64,000 nucleotides of DNA from Cupriavidus pauculus (GCF_002858765.1 NZ_PJRP01000002.1:124001-188000); one strand, 5' to 3'; shown: positions 46,496 to 55,342, numbered from the stretch's first letter. Numbers and translations: made by a program. Notes: generated from the sequence alone by a model not told the origin.

Positions 46496-47959
46496 ATGAC
46501 CGATCCTGTCGAACCGCCTGATTCGAGCCCTCCCGATTCCAATCCGCCATCCGAGCCCGCCCCCCGCCGCGATCGGCTGGGCCAGCTCCGCGTTCACGCG
46601 CGCCGCGCGGCGCATCGCAAGACGCGCCAGGTGGGCCGGATATCGCGCACGTCGATGCGCTATGCGGTGTTCATGTGCGGCGCCGGCGGGGTGGCGCTGT
46701 TCTCGATGGTCTTTGCCTACATCGCCGAAATTGCGCTGCGCTGGAATGCGAAGCTGACCACGGCCACGCCTTGGCTGGCCTTTGTGATGCTGCCCTTCGG
46801 ACTGGCCGCCCTGCGCTGGCTGACGATCCGTCTGGCGCCGCAGGCGCGTGGCTCCGGCATTCCGCAGGTGATCGCCGCCGTGACGCTGCCACCGGCTGGC
46901 GTGGCGCAGAACGCGCTCGTGTCATTCCGGCAATCGATGTGGAAGGTCCTGCTGACCGCCGGGGCGCTGCTGGCGGGCGCATCGGTGGGGCGCGAGGGGC
47001 CATCGGTACAGGTAGGGGCCGCAGCGATGCTGGCCTGGGGGCAGTGGTGCCAGCAGAAGCTGCGTTTCCGCATAGGCTTTCATCCCAGTTCGCTGATCGC
47101 GGCCGGTGCGGCGGGCGGTTTGGCGGCGGCGTTCAACACGCCGCTGGCCGGGGTGGTCTTCGCCATCGAGGAATTGGGTCGCGGCACGGCCGTACGGTGG
47201 GACAGGCTGGTGCTGTCCGGCGTGCTGACGGCGGGCTTCCTGTCGCTGGCCGTGCTTGGCAACAACCCGTATTTCAGCGTCAAGGTGCCGATGCTGGTAC
47301 TGCACGACGTGTGGGGCCCGGTCATGCTGTGCGCGGTGGTCAACGGCGTGATGGGCGGGCTGTTCGCCAAGTTGCTGATTCGCGGCGTGCCTGGCTTGGT
47401 GCCGGCGGCATGGCGCGGCTGGACGACCGGGCATCCGGTCTGGGTGGCTTTCCTGTGCGGGCTGGTGGTGGCAGCTGTGGGCTGGGCCACCGCCGGCGCC
47501 ACCTTTGGAACGGGATACGAGCAGGCGTCCGGCTTGATCAATGGCGAGCCGCACAGCACGTTGTGGTTCGGGCTGGCCAAGTTCGTGGCCACGGTGGTGT
47601 CGTACTTCGCGGGCATTCCGGGCGGGATCTTCACCCCCGCGCTGGCCATCGGCGCTGGCATCGGGGCGAATGTGGCCGATGTCGTGACCCATTTCATGTC
47701 CGGCATGGCCGAGCCGCGCGTGCTGGCGCTGGTGTCGATGGCGGCCTTCCTGGCGGCCGCTACCCAGGCGCCCATCACCGCCAGCGTGATCGTGATGGAA
47801 ATGACGCGCACGCAGGACCTGACCATCTACCTGCTGGCGGCATCGCTGCTGGCGTCGTTCCTGTCGCGCCAGTTCAATCCGCACCCGTTCTATCACCACA
47901 TGGGCCATGCGTTTCGCCGGGAGGCGACGGCCATCGCGCGGAAGGAAGCGCCGGCATGA
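46496..47959 (+). CDS. ClC-family chloride channel / H+-Cl- antiporter
   Basis: 487 residues with a hydrophilic Pro-rich N-terminus. Selectivity motifs are GSGIP (119-123), GREGPSVQ with the gating Glu 167, and GIFTPALAIGAG. Glu 225/226 in FAIEELGR is in the region of the internal proton glutamate, so it may be an exchanger and not only a channel. The start is uncertain: ATG 46475 and TTG 46460 are also in frame, and none has a strong SD; I chose the last ATG before the conserved part. Confidence 0.88.
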   Translation: MTDPVEPPDSSPPDSNPPSEPAPRRDRLGQLRVHARRAAHRKTRQVGRISRTSMRYAVFMCGAGGVALFSMVFAYIAEIALRWNAKLTTATPWLAFVMLPFGLAALRWLTIRLAPQARGSGIPQVIAAVTLPPAGVAQNALVSFRQSMWKVLLTAGALLAGASVGREGPSVQVGAAAMLAWGQWCQQKLRFRIGFHPSSLIAAGAAGGLAAAFNTPLAGVVFAIEELGRGTAVRWDRLVLSGVLTAGFLSLAVLGNNPYFSVKVPMLVLHDVWGPVMLCAVVNGVMGGLFAKLLIRGVPGLVPAAWRGWTTGHPVWVAFLCGLVVAAVGWATAGATFGTGYEQASGLINGEPHSTLWFGLAKFVATVVSYFAGIPGGIFTPALAIGAGIGANVADVVTHFMSGMAEPRVLALVSMAAFLAAATQAPITASVIVMEMTRTQDLTIYLLAASLLASFLSRQFNPHPFYHHMGHAFRREATAIARKEAPA

Positions 47960-48223
47960 AGCCCCCGAAATGGGGTCCAATAGTGGCGCAAGCGCCCCTC
48001 CGCTGTCGTCGTAACAGGTGGTTACAAACTTCCCCCGGCGGACGCACGCCGAAGTGTGGGTTTGGCATCGAAGCGCCGTAGCGGACGCATTCGCGATGTC
48101 TTACCATCTGCTGCGCATTGAACGGCGGCAGCAGATCGGCCGGCAGTGCATGTGTACCGGCGGCACACGACCTCGTCGGACCGGCATCGGATGTACATCG
48201 GATGCATTTCGGGGGAGCAGAAA

Positions 48224-48505
48224 ATGGCTATGCAACGACCGGGCGGCACACGCCCGACCACGCCGCGCACAGGCAAGCCGCACACCAGCACGCCGCGCGA
48301 CAGCGCCCAATGGCACGATCTTGGCGCGGACACCGCTATCTGGCACACGCGCGGCCTGCAGGCCAACACCCGCATGCGCGCACCGGTGGCCCAGCGCACA
48401 CCGTCACGGCAGTTGCCGCCAAGCCCGGTGCCGAAGCTGATTCTGTGGGCAGTGCTGATTGGCATCGCGCTGGTATGCTTCAATGCTGTGAAGCATATGC
48501 TCTGA
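48224..48505 (+). CDS. small hypothetical tail-anchored protein
   Basis: 93 residues, not recognised. The first 65 residues are polar and Arg/Thr/Pro-rich. One hydrophobic segment near the end (PKLILWAVLIGIALVCFNAV) is followed by KHML, the layout of a C-terminally anchored membrane protein. GGGGGAG lies 6 nt before the ATG. The preceding 264 nt hold only short dyads such as gtaac-N5-gttac. Confidence 0.5.
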   Translation: MAMQRPGGTRPTTPRTGKPHTSTPRDSAQWHDLGADTAIWHTRGLQANTRMRAPVAQRTPSRQLPPSPVPKLILWAVLIGIALVCFNAVKHML

Positions 48506-48609
48506 CCCAACCTGTCGACCCGGCATCACACCGTTGATGCCGCGTATCCCCGGCAGGAACCCTCGGGACGGAGCCGGCTCCAATGCGGAGCCGATTTCAG
48601 GAGTGTGTT

Positions 48610-49443
48610 TTGAGATTTCCTCTTGCCGGGCTGGCAATTGCCGCCCTGCTGGCGACGTCTGTCGCCCGAGCCGCCCCGGCTGCGCCCGTCGCACCGGCCG
48701 CACCGGCAGCGCAGCCTGCCATCAAGGCCCCCAATGCCGCCGCGGCCACGGCGGCGCTCCTCGACGGCAAGGACCGTTTTTCGACGATGCTCGACACGCT
48801 CGAGATCGGCAGTCCGCTACCCGCATTGCCCGATTGCGCCGACCACCGGACCCCGGATGGCAAGGACGTGACCGCGTACTGCGTGGAATTGCGTGGCGAC
48901 GGGGTGATGCGTCAGGTGGGGGTGCCGCGCGCCCAGCGGCCCGCGTTCATGGACGGCCCGCGCCTGGTGGCGCTGGTCGATGGCAATGCGCTGGTGGGCG
49001 TCATCGTGCCGACCGACGGCATCCGCTCGCAGGACGCTGCTGCCCAGGCGCTCAACGCCCGGTATGGCAAGCCGTTCCGCCAGGAGATGGTGGACATGAA
49101 GGACAAGGCGGGCAAGGACGTGCGGAGTATCCACGCGGGCTGGATGCGCAAGCCGCTGACCGTGGAGCTCTACGCGATTCCCGAGGATCCGGCCGAAGGC
49201 ACGATTGAACTGCTGCTGCCGCAGGCGCGAGCGCTGATGGCCAACCGCGATGCCGAAGTGGCGAAGTCGCTGGCGCCTCCACCCGCGCCGCCGGGCAAGG
49301 GCGGCAAGTCGGACAAGGCTGACAAGGCTGACAAGGCTGACAAGGCTGACAAGGCTGACAAGGCTGACAAGGCCGAAAAGACGGACAAGGTCGAGAAGAA
49401 GGCGGCAGCCCCCGCCAAGGCGGTCAACCCGGGCAGCTGGTAA
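48610..49443 (+). CDS. exported hypothetical protein with DKA repeat tail
   Basis: 277 residues, not recognised. Signal peptide MRFPLAGLAIAALLATSVARA is followed by an Ala/Pro linker. A folded region (about 50-210) contains two Cys (DCADHRTPDGK, AYCVELRGDG). The C-terminus is a highly charged tail with seven DKA tripeptides, then AEKTDKVEKK. I chose TTG 48610 because CAGGAG lies 6 nt upstream and the signal peptide begins exactly there. ATG 48583 would add MRSRFQECV and has a weaker SD. Probably periplasmic. Confidence 0.65.
   Translation: MRFPLAGLAIAALLATSVARAAPAAPVAPAAPAAQPAIKAPNAAAATAALLDGKDRFSTMLDTLEIGSPLPALPDCADHRTPDGKDVTAYCVELRGDGVMRQVGVPRAQRPAFMDGPRLVALVDGNALVGVIVPTDGIRSQDAAAQALNARYGKPFRQEMVDMKDKAGKDVRSIHAGWMRKPLTVELYAIPEDPAEGTIELLLPQARALMANRDAEVAKSLAPPPAPPGKGGKSDKADKADKADKADKADKADKAEKTDKVEKKAAAPAKAVNPGSW
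49312..49374 (+). repeat. tandem 9-bp repeat, seven units
   Basis: Seven copies of gacaaggct (last unit ends ggcc), encoding DKA. Six are identical, so it is recent and may vary in copy number between strains without shifting frame. Confidence 0.9.
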
Positions 49444-49514
49444 CGCCGGAAGCCGCCAGGAAGGGCGGCGAGGGGAGGCAGGGCGCGCGGCGTGCTGCCG
49501 TCAGAGCCCTTCCG

Positions 49515-50324
49515 TCAGAGCCCTTCCATCACCTTGTCCAGGCCGCGCACCACGCCGCGCACCGTCTGCACCTTGCGGATGGCCAGCAGCGCGCCGGACA
49601 CATAGGGCTTGGAGCCGTCGCCGGCTTCGTGCTTGATGTGCAGGCGCTGGCCATCGGCGCCGAAGATCACCTCGACCCCCAGCTGGTATCCCGGCAGCCG
49701 CACAGCGTGCACCTGCGTGCCAGACATCGTGGCGCCGCGCGTTTCCTTCGGGCCGCTGACCTGATCCACGGGTACGGCCTGCGCCGCCTGCTTGACCTGA
49801 CCTAGCCGGAACGCCAGTTCACGCACCGTGCCGGACGGCACGTCCACTTTGCCGGCCTTGGCGTAGTCGATGATTTCCCAGTGATCGAGGTGGCGCGCCG
49901 CCATCTCGGCAAACTTCTGCAGCAGTACCACCGTGATCGCGAAGTTGCCGCAGGCCAGCACGCCGCGGTCGGCCTTGCGCGCCGCGGCGTCGATCTCTGC
50001 GTAGTCGTCCTCGGACAGACCCGATGTACCCACCACCACATGCGCGCCGTGCGCCAGCGCCTGCAGGATGTTGTGCTTGGCGATGACCGGCTTGGTGTAC
50101 TCGACGTAGACGTCGTACGGCGTCTGGCCCAGTTCCTCGATGCTGGCCGCCGCCACGCCCGGGGTGTCCTTGTGGCCCGTCAGGCTGGCCAGCGTCTGGC
50201 CTGCCGCGCCGCGCGACAGCCCGGCCACCAGCGTCATGTCGGCGGCGTGGGCCACGCCGCGTGCCAGCTCGCCGCCGGCCCAGCCCGTCACGCCGCCCAC
50301 GGCAACGCGAATATTCTTATCCAT
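49515..50324 (-). CDS. DapB-like reductase lacking the catalytic histidines
   Basis: 269 residues, similar to 4-hydroxy-tetrahydrodipicolinate reductase (DapB) in length and layout. The NAD(P)-binding start is VAVGGVTGWAGGE, then GTSGLSEDDY. The DapB signature usually reads E-x-HH-xxK-x-DAPSGT. Here it is IIDYAKAGKVDVPSGT (152-166): the KVD and PSGT parts are kept, but both histidines are replaced (Ala 155, Lys 156 in alignment). So it is probably a paralogue acting on another cyclic imine or semialdehyde. I chose ATG 50324 by family alignment. It is co-oriented with the Lrp gene 97 nt upstream and next to a lysine-catabolism pair. Confidence 0.8.
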   Translation of the reverse strand: MDKNIRVAVGGVTGWAGGELARGVAHAADMTLVAGLSRGAAGQTLASLTGHKDTPGVAAASIEELGQTPYDVYVEYTKPVIAKHNILQALAHGAHVVVGTSGLSEDDYAEIDAAARKADRGVLACGNFAITVVLLQKFAEMAARHLDHWEIIDYAKAGKVDVPSGTVRELAFRLGQVKQAAQAVPVDQVSGPKETRGATMSGTQVHAVRLPGYQLGVEVIFGADGQRLHIKHEAGDGSKPYVSGALLAIRKVQTVRGVVRGLDKVMEGL

Positions 50325-50420
50325 CGTTCTCTCCCGCTCCGGTTGCAAGGAGGGCAAGCATAGCGCGCCGGCTTCAACCGCGCTGGCCATGCCCCGCGAT
50401 GCCGGCTGGCGCTGGCGGGG

Positions 50421-50870
50421 CTAGTCCGCCGCGCGCCGCCGGTCGATCTTTCGCGCCAGCACGATCGACGTGGTGGTGTGGTTCACGCCGTCGAGCATGC
50501 CGATCTCGTCGAGCAGCTTGTCCAGCCGCGCGTGGGTGTCGCAGCGGATCACGGCCAAGTAGTCCACCGGGCCGCTGACCGAGTTCAGTTCCTCGATCTC
50601 TGGAAAGCGCTGCAGCGCGCGCACCACGGCGGGCGCCGCTTTAGGCTGCACGGACAGCCCGCAGAACGCCAGGATGGCGTTGTCTTCCATCTGGCTGCCC
50701 AGCCGCACGCCGTACCCGGCGATCACGCCCGTGCGTTCGAGCCGGGCGATGCGGGCCACCACAGTCGTGCGTGCGATGCCCAGTGCGCGCGACAGGTTGG
50801 CCGCACTCTCCCGGGCGTTGGCCTGCAGCAGCGCCAACAGATGCCGGTCGGTCTGGTCGAGTTCTGCCAT
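50421..50870 (-). CDS. Lrp/AsnC-family transcriptional regulator
   Basis: 149 residues. The N-terminal HTH is LDQTDRHLLALLQANARESAANLSRALGIARTTVVARI (core LSRALGIARTTVVARI). The C-terminal RAM ligand-binding domain includes VDYLAVIRCDTHARLDKLLDEIG. Such regulators sense amino acids. It is divergent from the lysine-6-dehydrogenase-like and ALDH genes, 139 nt apart, so lysine or aminoadipate is a likely effector (inference). Between them a 9-mer TTTCGTCAA occurs twice (50885 and 50937). Confidence 0.9.
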   Translation of the reverse strand: MAELDQTDRHLLALLQANARESAANLSRALGIARTTVVARIARLERTGVIAGYGVRLGSQMEDNAILAFCGLSVQPKAAPAVVRALQRFPEIEELNSVSGPVDYLAVIRCDTHARLDKLLDEIGMLDGVNHTTTSIVLARKIDRRRAAD

Positions 50871-50884
50871 GGTCGTCGATGACG

Positions 50885-50945
50885 TTTCGTCAAATTACTA
50901 TGTCAATACGACCGATTATGCCGGGCTTTCGTCAATCTTGCGGCT
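50885..50945. promoter_or_regulatory. direct repeats, Lrp binding-site candidates
   Basis: TTTCGTCAA at 50885-50893 and 50937-50945, 52 bp apart (about five helical turns), with a third GTCAA at 50902. The spacing and AT-richness fit cooperative Lrp/AsnC binding in the divergent promoter. Confidence 0.4.
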
Positions 50946-51009
50946 ATATAACGTGCGCGTGGCTGCCCATACTTCAGTCACCAACAACAAGTTTCTGACG
51001 GAGTCAGCC

Positions 51010-52203
51010 ATGCAAGCTTCCACGCTGGGTCCCGCCACGGTGCGCGACCTGACTCTCGCCCCCCGTCCGCTTTCGGTGGTCGTGCTCGGTGCCGGCAAGA
51101 TCGGCCGCGTGATTGCCACGATGCTGGCCAATACTGGCGACTACCGCGTCTGCCTGGTCGATCACGACGCGCACCGGCTCGATGGCGTGCCGCGCGGCAT
51201 CGAGGTACGGGCTGGCGATCCGACCGAACCCGGCACCTGCGCGGCGCTGCTGGCCGGGGCCGATGCGGTGATGAACGCGCTGCCGTTCCATGCCGCCATC
51301 CACGTGGCCACGGTGGCCGCGCGCCTGGGCGTGCATTACTTCGACCTGACCGAGGACGTGACGGCCACCCACGCCATCCGCACGCTGGCCGGCGGCGCGC
51401 GGTCGGTGCTGATGCCGCAATGCGGGCTGGCACCCGGCTTTATCGGCGTAGTGGGACACGACCTGGCGCAGCGCTTCCTGCGCGGCGGCGGCGAACTGCA
51501 CGACCTGCGCATGCGCGTGGGCGCGCTGCCGCGCTACCCCAGCAACGCGCTCAAGTACAACCTGACGTGGAGCACCGAGGGGCTGATCAACGAATACTGC
51601 AACCCATGCGAGGCCATCGTGGACGGCCGCCGCGTGGAATTGCCGGCGCTGGAGGGGCACGAGACCTTCGCACTGGACGGCGTGGAGTACGAAGCCTTTA
51701 ATACCTCTGGCGGGCTGGGCACGCTGCCCGACACGCTGGCCGGGCGCGCCCGCCAGGTCGATTACAAGTCCATCCGTTATCCCGGCCACTGTGCCCAGAT
51801 GAAGCTGCTGCTGAACGACTTGCGGCTGCGCGAACGACGCGAATGGCTGCGCGAGATCTTCGAGCACGCCATTCCGGTGACGGCGCAGGATGTGGTGGTG
51901 GTGTTCGCCAGCGCCACCGGCCACCCGCCCGGCACGCGGGGCGAGGGCAAGCGCGGGCCGCTGACGCAGGCGTCGTTTTCCACGCGGATTGGCGGCATGG
52001 ACGATTTCGCAGGCATCGGCCATGTCAATGCGATCCAGCTGACCACGGCGGCTGGCATCTGCACCGCGCTGGATCTGGTGGCCACCGGCGTGTTGCCGCA
52101 ATCGGGATTTGTGAAACAGGAAGCCATGCCGCTCGACCGCTTTCTGGCCAACCGCTTCGGCCAGCATTACGCGCGGCACCCGCTGCAGGAGACGCTCGCA
52201 TGA
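51010..52203 (+). CDS. lysine 6-dehydrogenase-like (saccharopine dehydrogenase family)
   Basis: 397 residues. The N-terminal Rossmann fold is VVVLGAGKIGRVIA (GAGKIG at 27-32). The catalytic half contains LAPGFIGVVGHDLA, WSTEGLINEYCNPCE and NTSGGLGTLPDTL. This layout fits lysine 6-dehydrogenases, which oxidise the epsilon-amino group of lysine to aminoadipate semialdehyde, better than true saccharopine dehydrogenases, because no lysine-ketoglutarate reductase is nearby. GACGGAG lies about 7 nt before ATG 51010. It overlaps the next gene, an ALDH7-type dehydrogenase, by 4 nt, and the two are expected to act in sequence. The specific activity is inferred. Confidence 0.75.
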   Translation: MQASTLGPATVRDLTLAPRPLSVVVLGAGKIGRVIATMLANTGDYRVCLVDHDAHRLDGVPRGIEVRAGDPTEPGTCAALLAGADAVMNALPFHAAIHVATVAARLGVHYFDLTEDVTATHAIRTLAGGARSVLMPQCGLAPGFIGVVGHDLAQRFLRGGGELHDLRMRVGALPRYPSNALKYNLTWSTEGLINEYCNPCEAIVDGRRVELPALEGHETFALDGVEYEAFNTSGGLGTLPDTLAGRARQVDYKSIRYPGHCAQMKLLLNDLRLRERREWLREIFEHAIPVTAQDVVVVFASATGHPPGTRGEGKRGPLTQASFSTRIGGMDDFAGIGHVNAIQLTTAAGICTALDLVATGVLPQSGFVKQEAMPLDRFLANRFGQHYARHPLQETLA

Positions 52204-53723
52204 AAGCGCAGGAATTTGCCGAATGCTGGCAGGCCATGGGCCTGCCGCAGCCTTGGACGCCGGCCGGCGCGCCCGCGGCGGGTACGCTGGCCGTGCGTTC
52301 GCCGATCGACGGCGAGGTGTTTGGCCAGTTGCCGGTGTGTTCGCCCGCCGACGCCGATGCGCGCATCGCCCGCGCCCACGCGGCGCAGAGTGTCTGGGCG
52401 CTGACACCGGCGCCGGCACGCGGCGAGGTGGTGCGCCGCCTGGGCGAGGCGCTGCGCGTTCACAAGGCGGCGCTGGGCCGACTGGTGTCGCTGGAGGCGG
52501 GCAAGATCCTGCAGGAAGGGCTGGGCGAAGTGCAGGAGATGATCGACATCTGCGACTTTGCCGTGGGTCTGTCGCGCCAGTTGCACGGGCTGACGATTGC
52601 CTCGGAGCGCCCCGCGCATGCGATGCGCGAGACCTGGCATCCGTACGGGCTGTGCGGCGTGATTTCGGCGTTCAACTTCCCGGTGGCCGTGTGGGCGTGG
52701 AATGCCGCGCTGGCGCTGGTGTGCGGCAACGGCGTGGTGTGGAAGCCTTCGGAAAAGACGCCGCTTTGCGCGCTGGCCGTGCAGGGGCTGCTCGACCGGG
52801 TGTTGGACGACCATGCGCCGCAGTTTGCGGGCCTGTGCTGCGTGCTGACGGGCGGGCGCCAACTGGGCCAGGCGCTGGTACAGCATCCCTCGGTGCGGCT
52901 GATGAGCGCGACCGGCTCCACGCGCATGGGCCGCGAGGTCGGCATGGCCTGCGCCGCGCACTTCAAGCGCGCCATCCTGGAACTGGGAGGCAACAACGCG
53001 GCGATCGTGGCGCCATCGGCCAACCTGGAACTGACGATCCGCGCGATGACCTTCGCGGCGGCCGGTACGGCCGGGCAGCGCTGCACCACGTTGCGGCGCG
53101 CGTTCGTCCACGCGGATCGGATCGAAGCGGTGACGCAGCGCCTGCGCCAGGTGTATGCCCGCCTGCCGGTGGGCGACCCGCTGCAGGACGGCACGCTCGT
53201 CGGGCCGCTGATCGATGCCGCGGCCGGCGATGCCATGGCCAACGCGCTGGCCAGTTGCCGCGCGCAGGGCAACGTCGTGCATGGCGGCGAACGGCTGCTG
53301 GCCGACCGGTTCCCGCGCGCCTGCTACGTGCGGCCGGCGCTGGTGCTGACCGACACCCAGCATGACACGATGCTGACCGAGACCTTCGCGCCCATCCTTT
53401 ACCTGATGCCATACACGTCGCTGGACGAGGCCATCGCGCTGAACAACGCGGCATCGCATGGCCTGTCGTCGTGCATCTTCACCGAGTCGTTGCGCGAGGC
53501 GGAGATGTTCCTGTCGGCGGCGGGCAGCGACTGCGGCATTGCCAACGTTAACATCGGCACCAGCGGCGCGGAGATCGGCGGCGCGTTCGGCGGCGAGAAG
53601 GCAACCGGCGGTGGCCGTGAATCGGGGTCCGATGCGTGGAAGGGCTATATGCGCCGGGCCACCAATACGATCAACTACGGCGACACCCTGCCGCTGGCCC
53701 AGGGCGTCCGCTTCGACGTCTGA
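52200..53723 (+). CDS. ALDH7-type aminoadipate-semialdehyde dehydrogenase
   Basis: 507 residues. NAD-binding SATGSTRMGREVG, catalytic Glu 261 in LELGGNNAAIV and Cys 295 in GQRCTTLRR are in place. The FNFPVAVWAWNAALAL segment and ELGGNNAA match the antiquitin (ALDH7) group, which oxidises alpha-aminoadipate semialdehyde (piperideine-6-carboxylate) to aminoadipate. The start ATG overlaps the preceding dehydrogenase by 4 nt. Together they would convert lysine to aminoadipate in two steps. It could also be an adjacent aldehyde dehydrogenase with another substrate; the coupling argues against this. Confidence 0.85.
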   Translation: MKAQEFAECWQAMGLPQPWTPAGAPAAGTLAVRSPIDGEVFGQLPVCSPADADARIARAHAAQSVWALTPAPARGEVVRRLGEALRVHKAALGRLVSLEAGKILQEGLGEVQEMIDICDFAVGLSRQLHGLTIASERPAHAMRETWHPYGLCGVISAFNFPVAVWAWNAALALVCGNGVVWKPSEKTPLCALAVQGLLDRVLDDHAPQFAGLCCVLTGGRQLGQALVQHPSVRLMSATGSTRMGREVGMACAAHFKRAILELGGNNAAIVAPSANLELTIRAMTFAAAGTAGQRCTTLRRAFVHADRIEAVTQRLRQVYARLPVGDPLQDGTLVGPLIDAAAGDAMANALASCRAQGNVVHGGERLLADRFPRACYVRPALVLTDTQHDTMLTETFAPILYLMPYTSLDEAIALNNAASHGLSSCIFTESLREAEMFLSAAGSDCGIANVNIGTSGAEIGGAFGGEKATGGGRESGSDAWKGYMRRATNTINYGDTLPLAQGVRFDV

Positions 53724-53872
53724 CCCAGCGTGCCGCTTACATGCACGAAGTCGTTGCGAATCGTAACAAGGGTTACAGCGCCTTGACGCTGTATTACCGG
53801 ACCCACCCGTATAACGTTCTTAAGGACAGTGCATTGAGATGACGCAATGCCTGGGACAAAAAGGACGTTGTG

Positions 53873-54103
53873 ATGAGAACGAAAGCGATTGTGTTGGGTC
53901 TGGCAGTGACGGGCGCGGCCATGCTTGGCGGCTGCGCGGTATATCCCACGCCGTACGGGCCCGAGGTCGGCCCGGCCCCGGTCGCGGTGGCACCCGCGCC
54001 GGTGTACGTGTCGCCGCCGGCCGTGGTGGTGCGGCCATCGTATGGCTACTACGGTGGCGGGTACTACGGTGGTTACTACGGGCGCCGGTATCGGCACTGG
54101 TAA
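53873..54103 (+). CDS. small Tyr/Gly-rich lipoprotein
   Basis: 76 residues. The lipoprotein signal ends LGGC; the rest is Pro/Val-rich followed by a Tyr/Gly-rich end (GYYGGGYYGGYYGRRYRHW, 19 residues). This composition is common in small envelope lipoproteins of unknown function. AAGGA lies about 8 nt before ATG 53873; GTG 53870 is less well placed. No partner is evident. Confidence 0.7.
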   Translation: MRTKAIVLGLAVTGAAMLGGCAVYPTPYGPEVGPAPVAVAPAPVYVSPPAVVVRPSYGYYGGGYYGGYYGRRYRHW

Positions 54104-54132
54104 TTGGGGCGCGTGAGCGCTTGAAGAGTGAT

Positions 54133-54158
54133 CCTCTTTCCCGCCTGCGGGAGAGGGG
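54133..54158. repeat. GC-rich palindrome, family copy 3
   Basis: cctctttcccgc / gcgggagagggg with two mismatches and a 2-nt loop. A related hairpin of 8-bp arms (cccctctc / gagagggg) with an inner CTTGCAAG lies at 54227-54252. Both sit between the small lipoprotein gene and the end of ubiX. Confidence 0.6.
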
Positions 54159-54276
54159 TAGGGGAGAGCGCGGGCGTTTCAAGCGACAACAAGTCGCTGT
54201 TTGAACTGTCGAGCCCTCTCCCTCGGCCCCTCTCTTGCAAGTGGGAGAGGGGAAAAAGACAGCGAGCCAAATCGAA

Positions 54277-54891
54277 TCAGTCGCCTGCGGTGTTGTTCAG
54301 CCCGCCCCAACCCGGCGCGAGCGTTTCACCGACATCGCGCAGGTCCACCAGGTCGAGCACGCGGCCGACGGTATGGTCGACCAGTTCAGCGATGCTCTGC
54401 GGCTTCTGATAGAACCCCGGCACTGGCGGAAATACGATGCCGCCCATCTCGGTGACGGCGGTCATGTTGCGCAGGTGGGCCAGGTTCAGCGGGGTTTCGC
54501 GCACCATCAGCACCAGCTTGCGGCGCTCCTTGAGCGTGACGTCGGCAGCGCGGGTGATGAGGTTGTCTGAGAGACCATGGGCCACGGCGGCCAGCGTACG
54601 CATCGAGCACGGCGCCACGATCATCGCGTGGGCGCGGAACGATCCGCTGGCAATGGTGGCGCCGATATCGCGCACGTTGTGAACCACATCGGCCAGCGCT
54701 TCCACTTCCGCGCGGCCGATGTCGAGTTCGTGCTGCACGTTCATGATGCCGGCGGGCGACATCAGCAGGTGGGTTTCCACGCCGCTCACATCGCGCAGCA
54801 CCTGCAGCAGCCGGACGCCGTAGACGGCGCCGGTGGCACCCGTGATGGCGACGATCAGCCGTTGCGGCACGCCGCCCTGATTCACAGGCAT
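54277..54891 (-). CDS. ubiX: flavin prenyltransferase UbiX
   Basis: 204 residues; makes prenylated FMN, the cofactor of UbiD-type decarboxylases in ubiquinone synthesis. The flavin-binding start is IVAITGATGAVYGVRLLQVL. SGSFRAHAMIVAPCSMRTLAAVAHG and RKLVLMVRETPLNLAHLRNM are characteristic. ATG 54891 gives the normal length; longer upstream frames run into grxD. It follows grxD by 17 nt and is the last gene of the minus-strand series. Confidence 0.94.
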   Translation of the reverse strand: MPVNQGGVPQRLIVAITGATGAVYGVRLLQVLRDVSGVETHLLMSPAGIMNVQHELDIGRAEVEALADVVHNVRDIGATIASGSFRAHAMIVAPCSMRTLAAVAHGLSDNLITRAADVTLKERRKLVLMVRETPLNLAHLRNMTAVTEMGGIVFPPVPGFYQKPQSIAELVDHTVGRVLDLVDLRDVGETLAPGWGGLNNTAGD

Positions 54892-54908
54892 GGCAGTTCC
54901 AGACAGGC

Positions 54909-55220
54909 TCAGGCCTTCAGCAGCGATTGCAGTTCGCCGTTCTGGTACATCTCCATCATGATGTCCGAGCCGCCGACGAACTCGCCGTTCACGTACAGCT
55001 GCGGGATGGTCGGCCAGCTGGCGTATTCCTTGATGCCCTGACGGATGCCCTCGTCTTCGAGCACGTTGACCGTGGTCGGCGCGTCGACGCCGCAGGCCTT
55101 CAGGATTTGGATCGCACGGCCCGAGAAACCGCACATCGGGAACTGGGCGGTGCCCTTCATGAACAGCACCACGGGGCTGCCCTTCACGATCTGGTCGATC
55201 TTCTGTTGTACGTCACTCAT
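54909..55220 (-). CDS. grxD: monothiol glutaredoxin Grx4
   Basis: 103 residues. The CGFS active site (Cys 30, in FPMCGFSGRA) marks it as monothiol. WPTIPQLYVNGEFVGGSDIM forms the glutathione-binding part. It carries [2Fe-2S] clusters and interacts with BolA-type proteins such as the one at 9711-9959. It is between prmC and ubiX. Confidence 0.96.
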   Translation of the reverse strand: MSDVQQKIDQIVKGSPVVLFMKGTAQFPMCGFSGRAIQILKACGVDAPTTVNVLEDEGIRQGIKEYASWPTIPQLYVNGEFVGGSDIMMEMYQNGELQSLLKA

Positions 55221-55342
55221 GATGAAAACGGTCCGGTTGCATGGGGGATCAGCGGATTTTACCGGAATCGGGCCCCGGCATCAGGTAGGGGTATCAGCCA
55301 GTCGTCGGCCCATCCCCCCCCGGGCCACCCTCAGGCCCGCCC

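Noticed and set aside
49312..49374. possible CRISPR-like array
   Set aside because: Units are 9 bp, without spacers, in frame inside a coding region; this is a tandem protein repeat.
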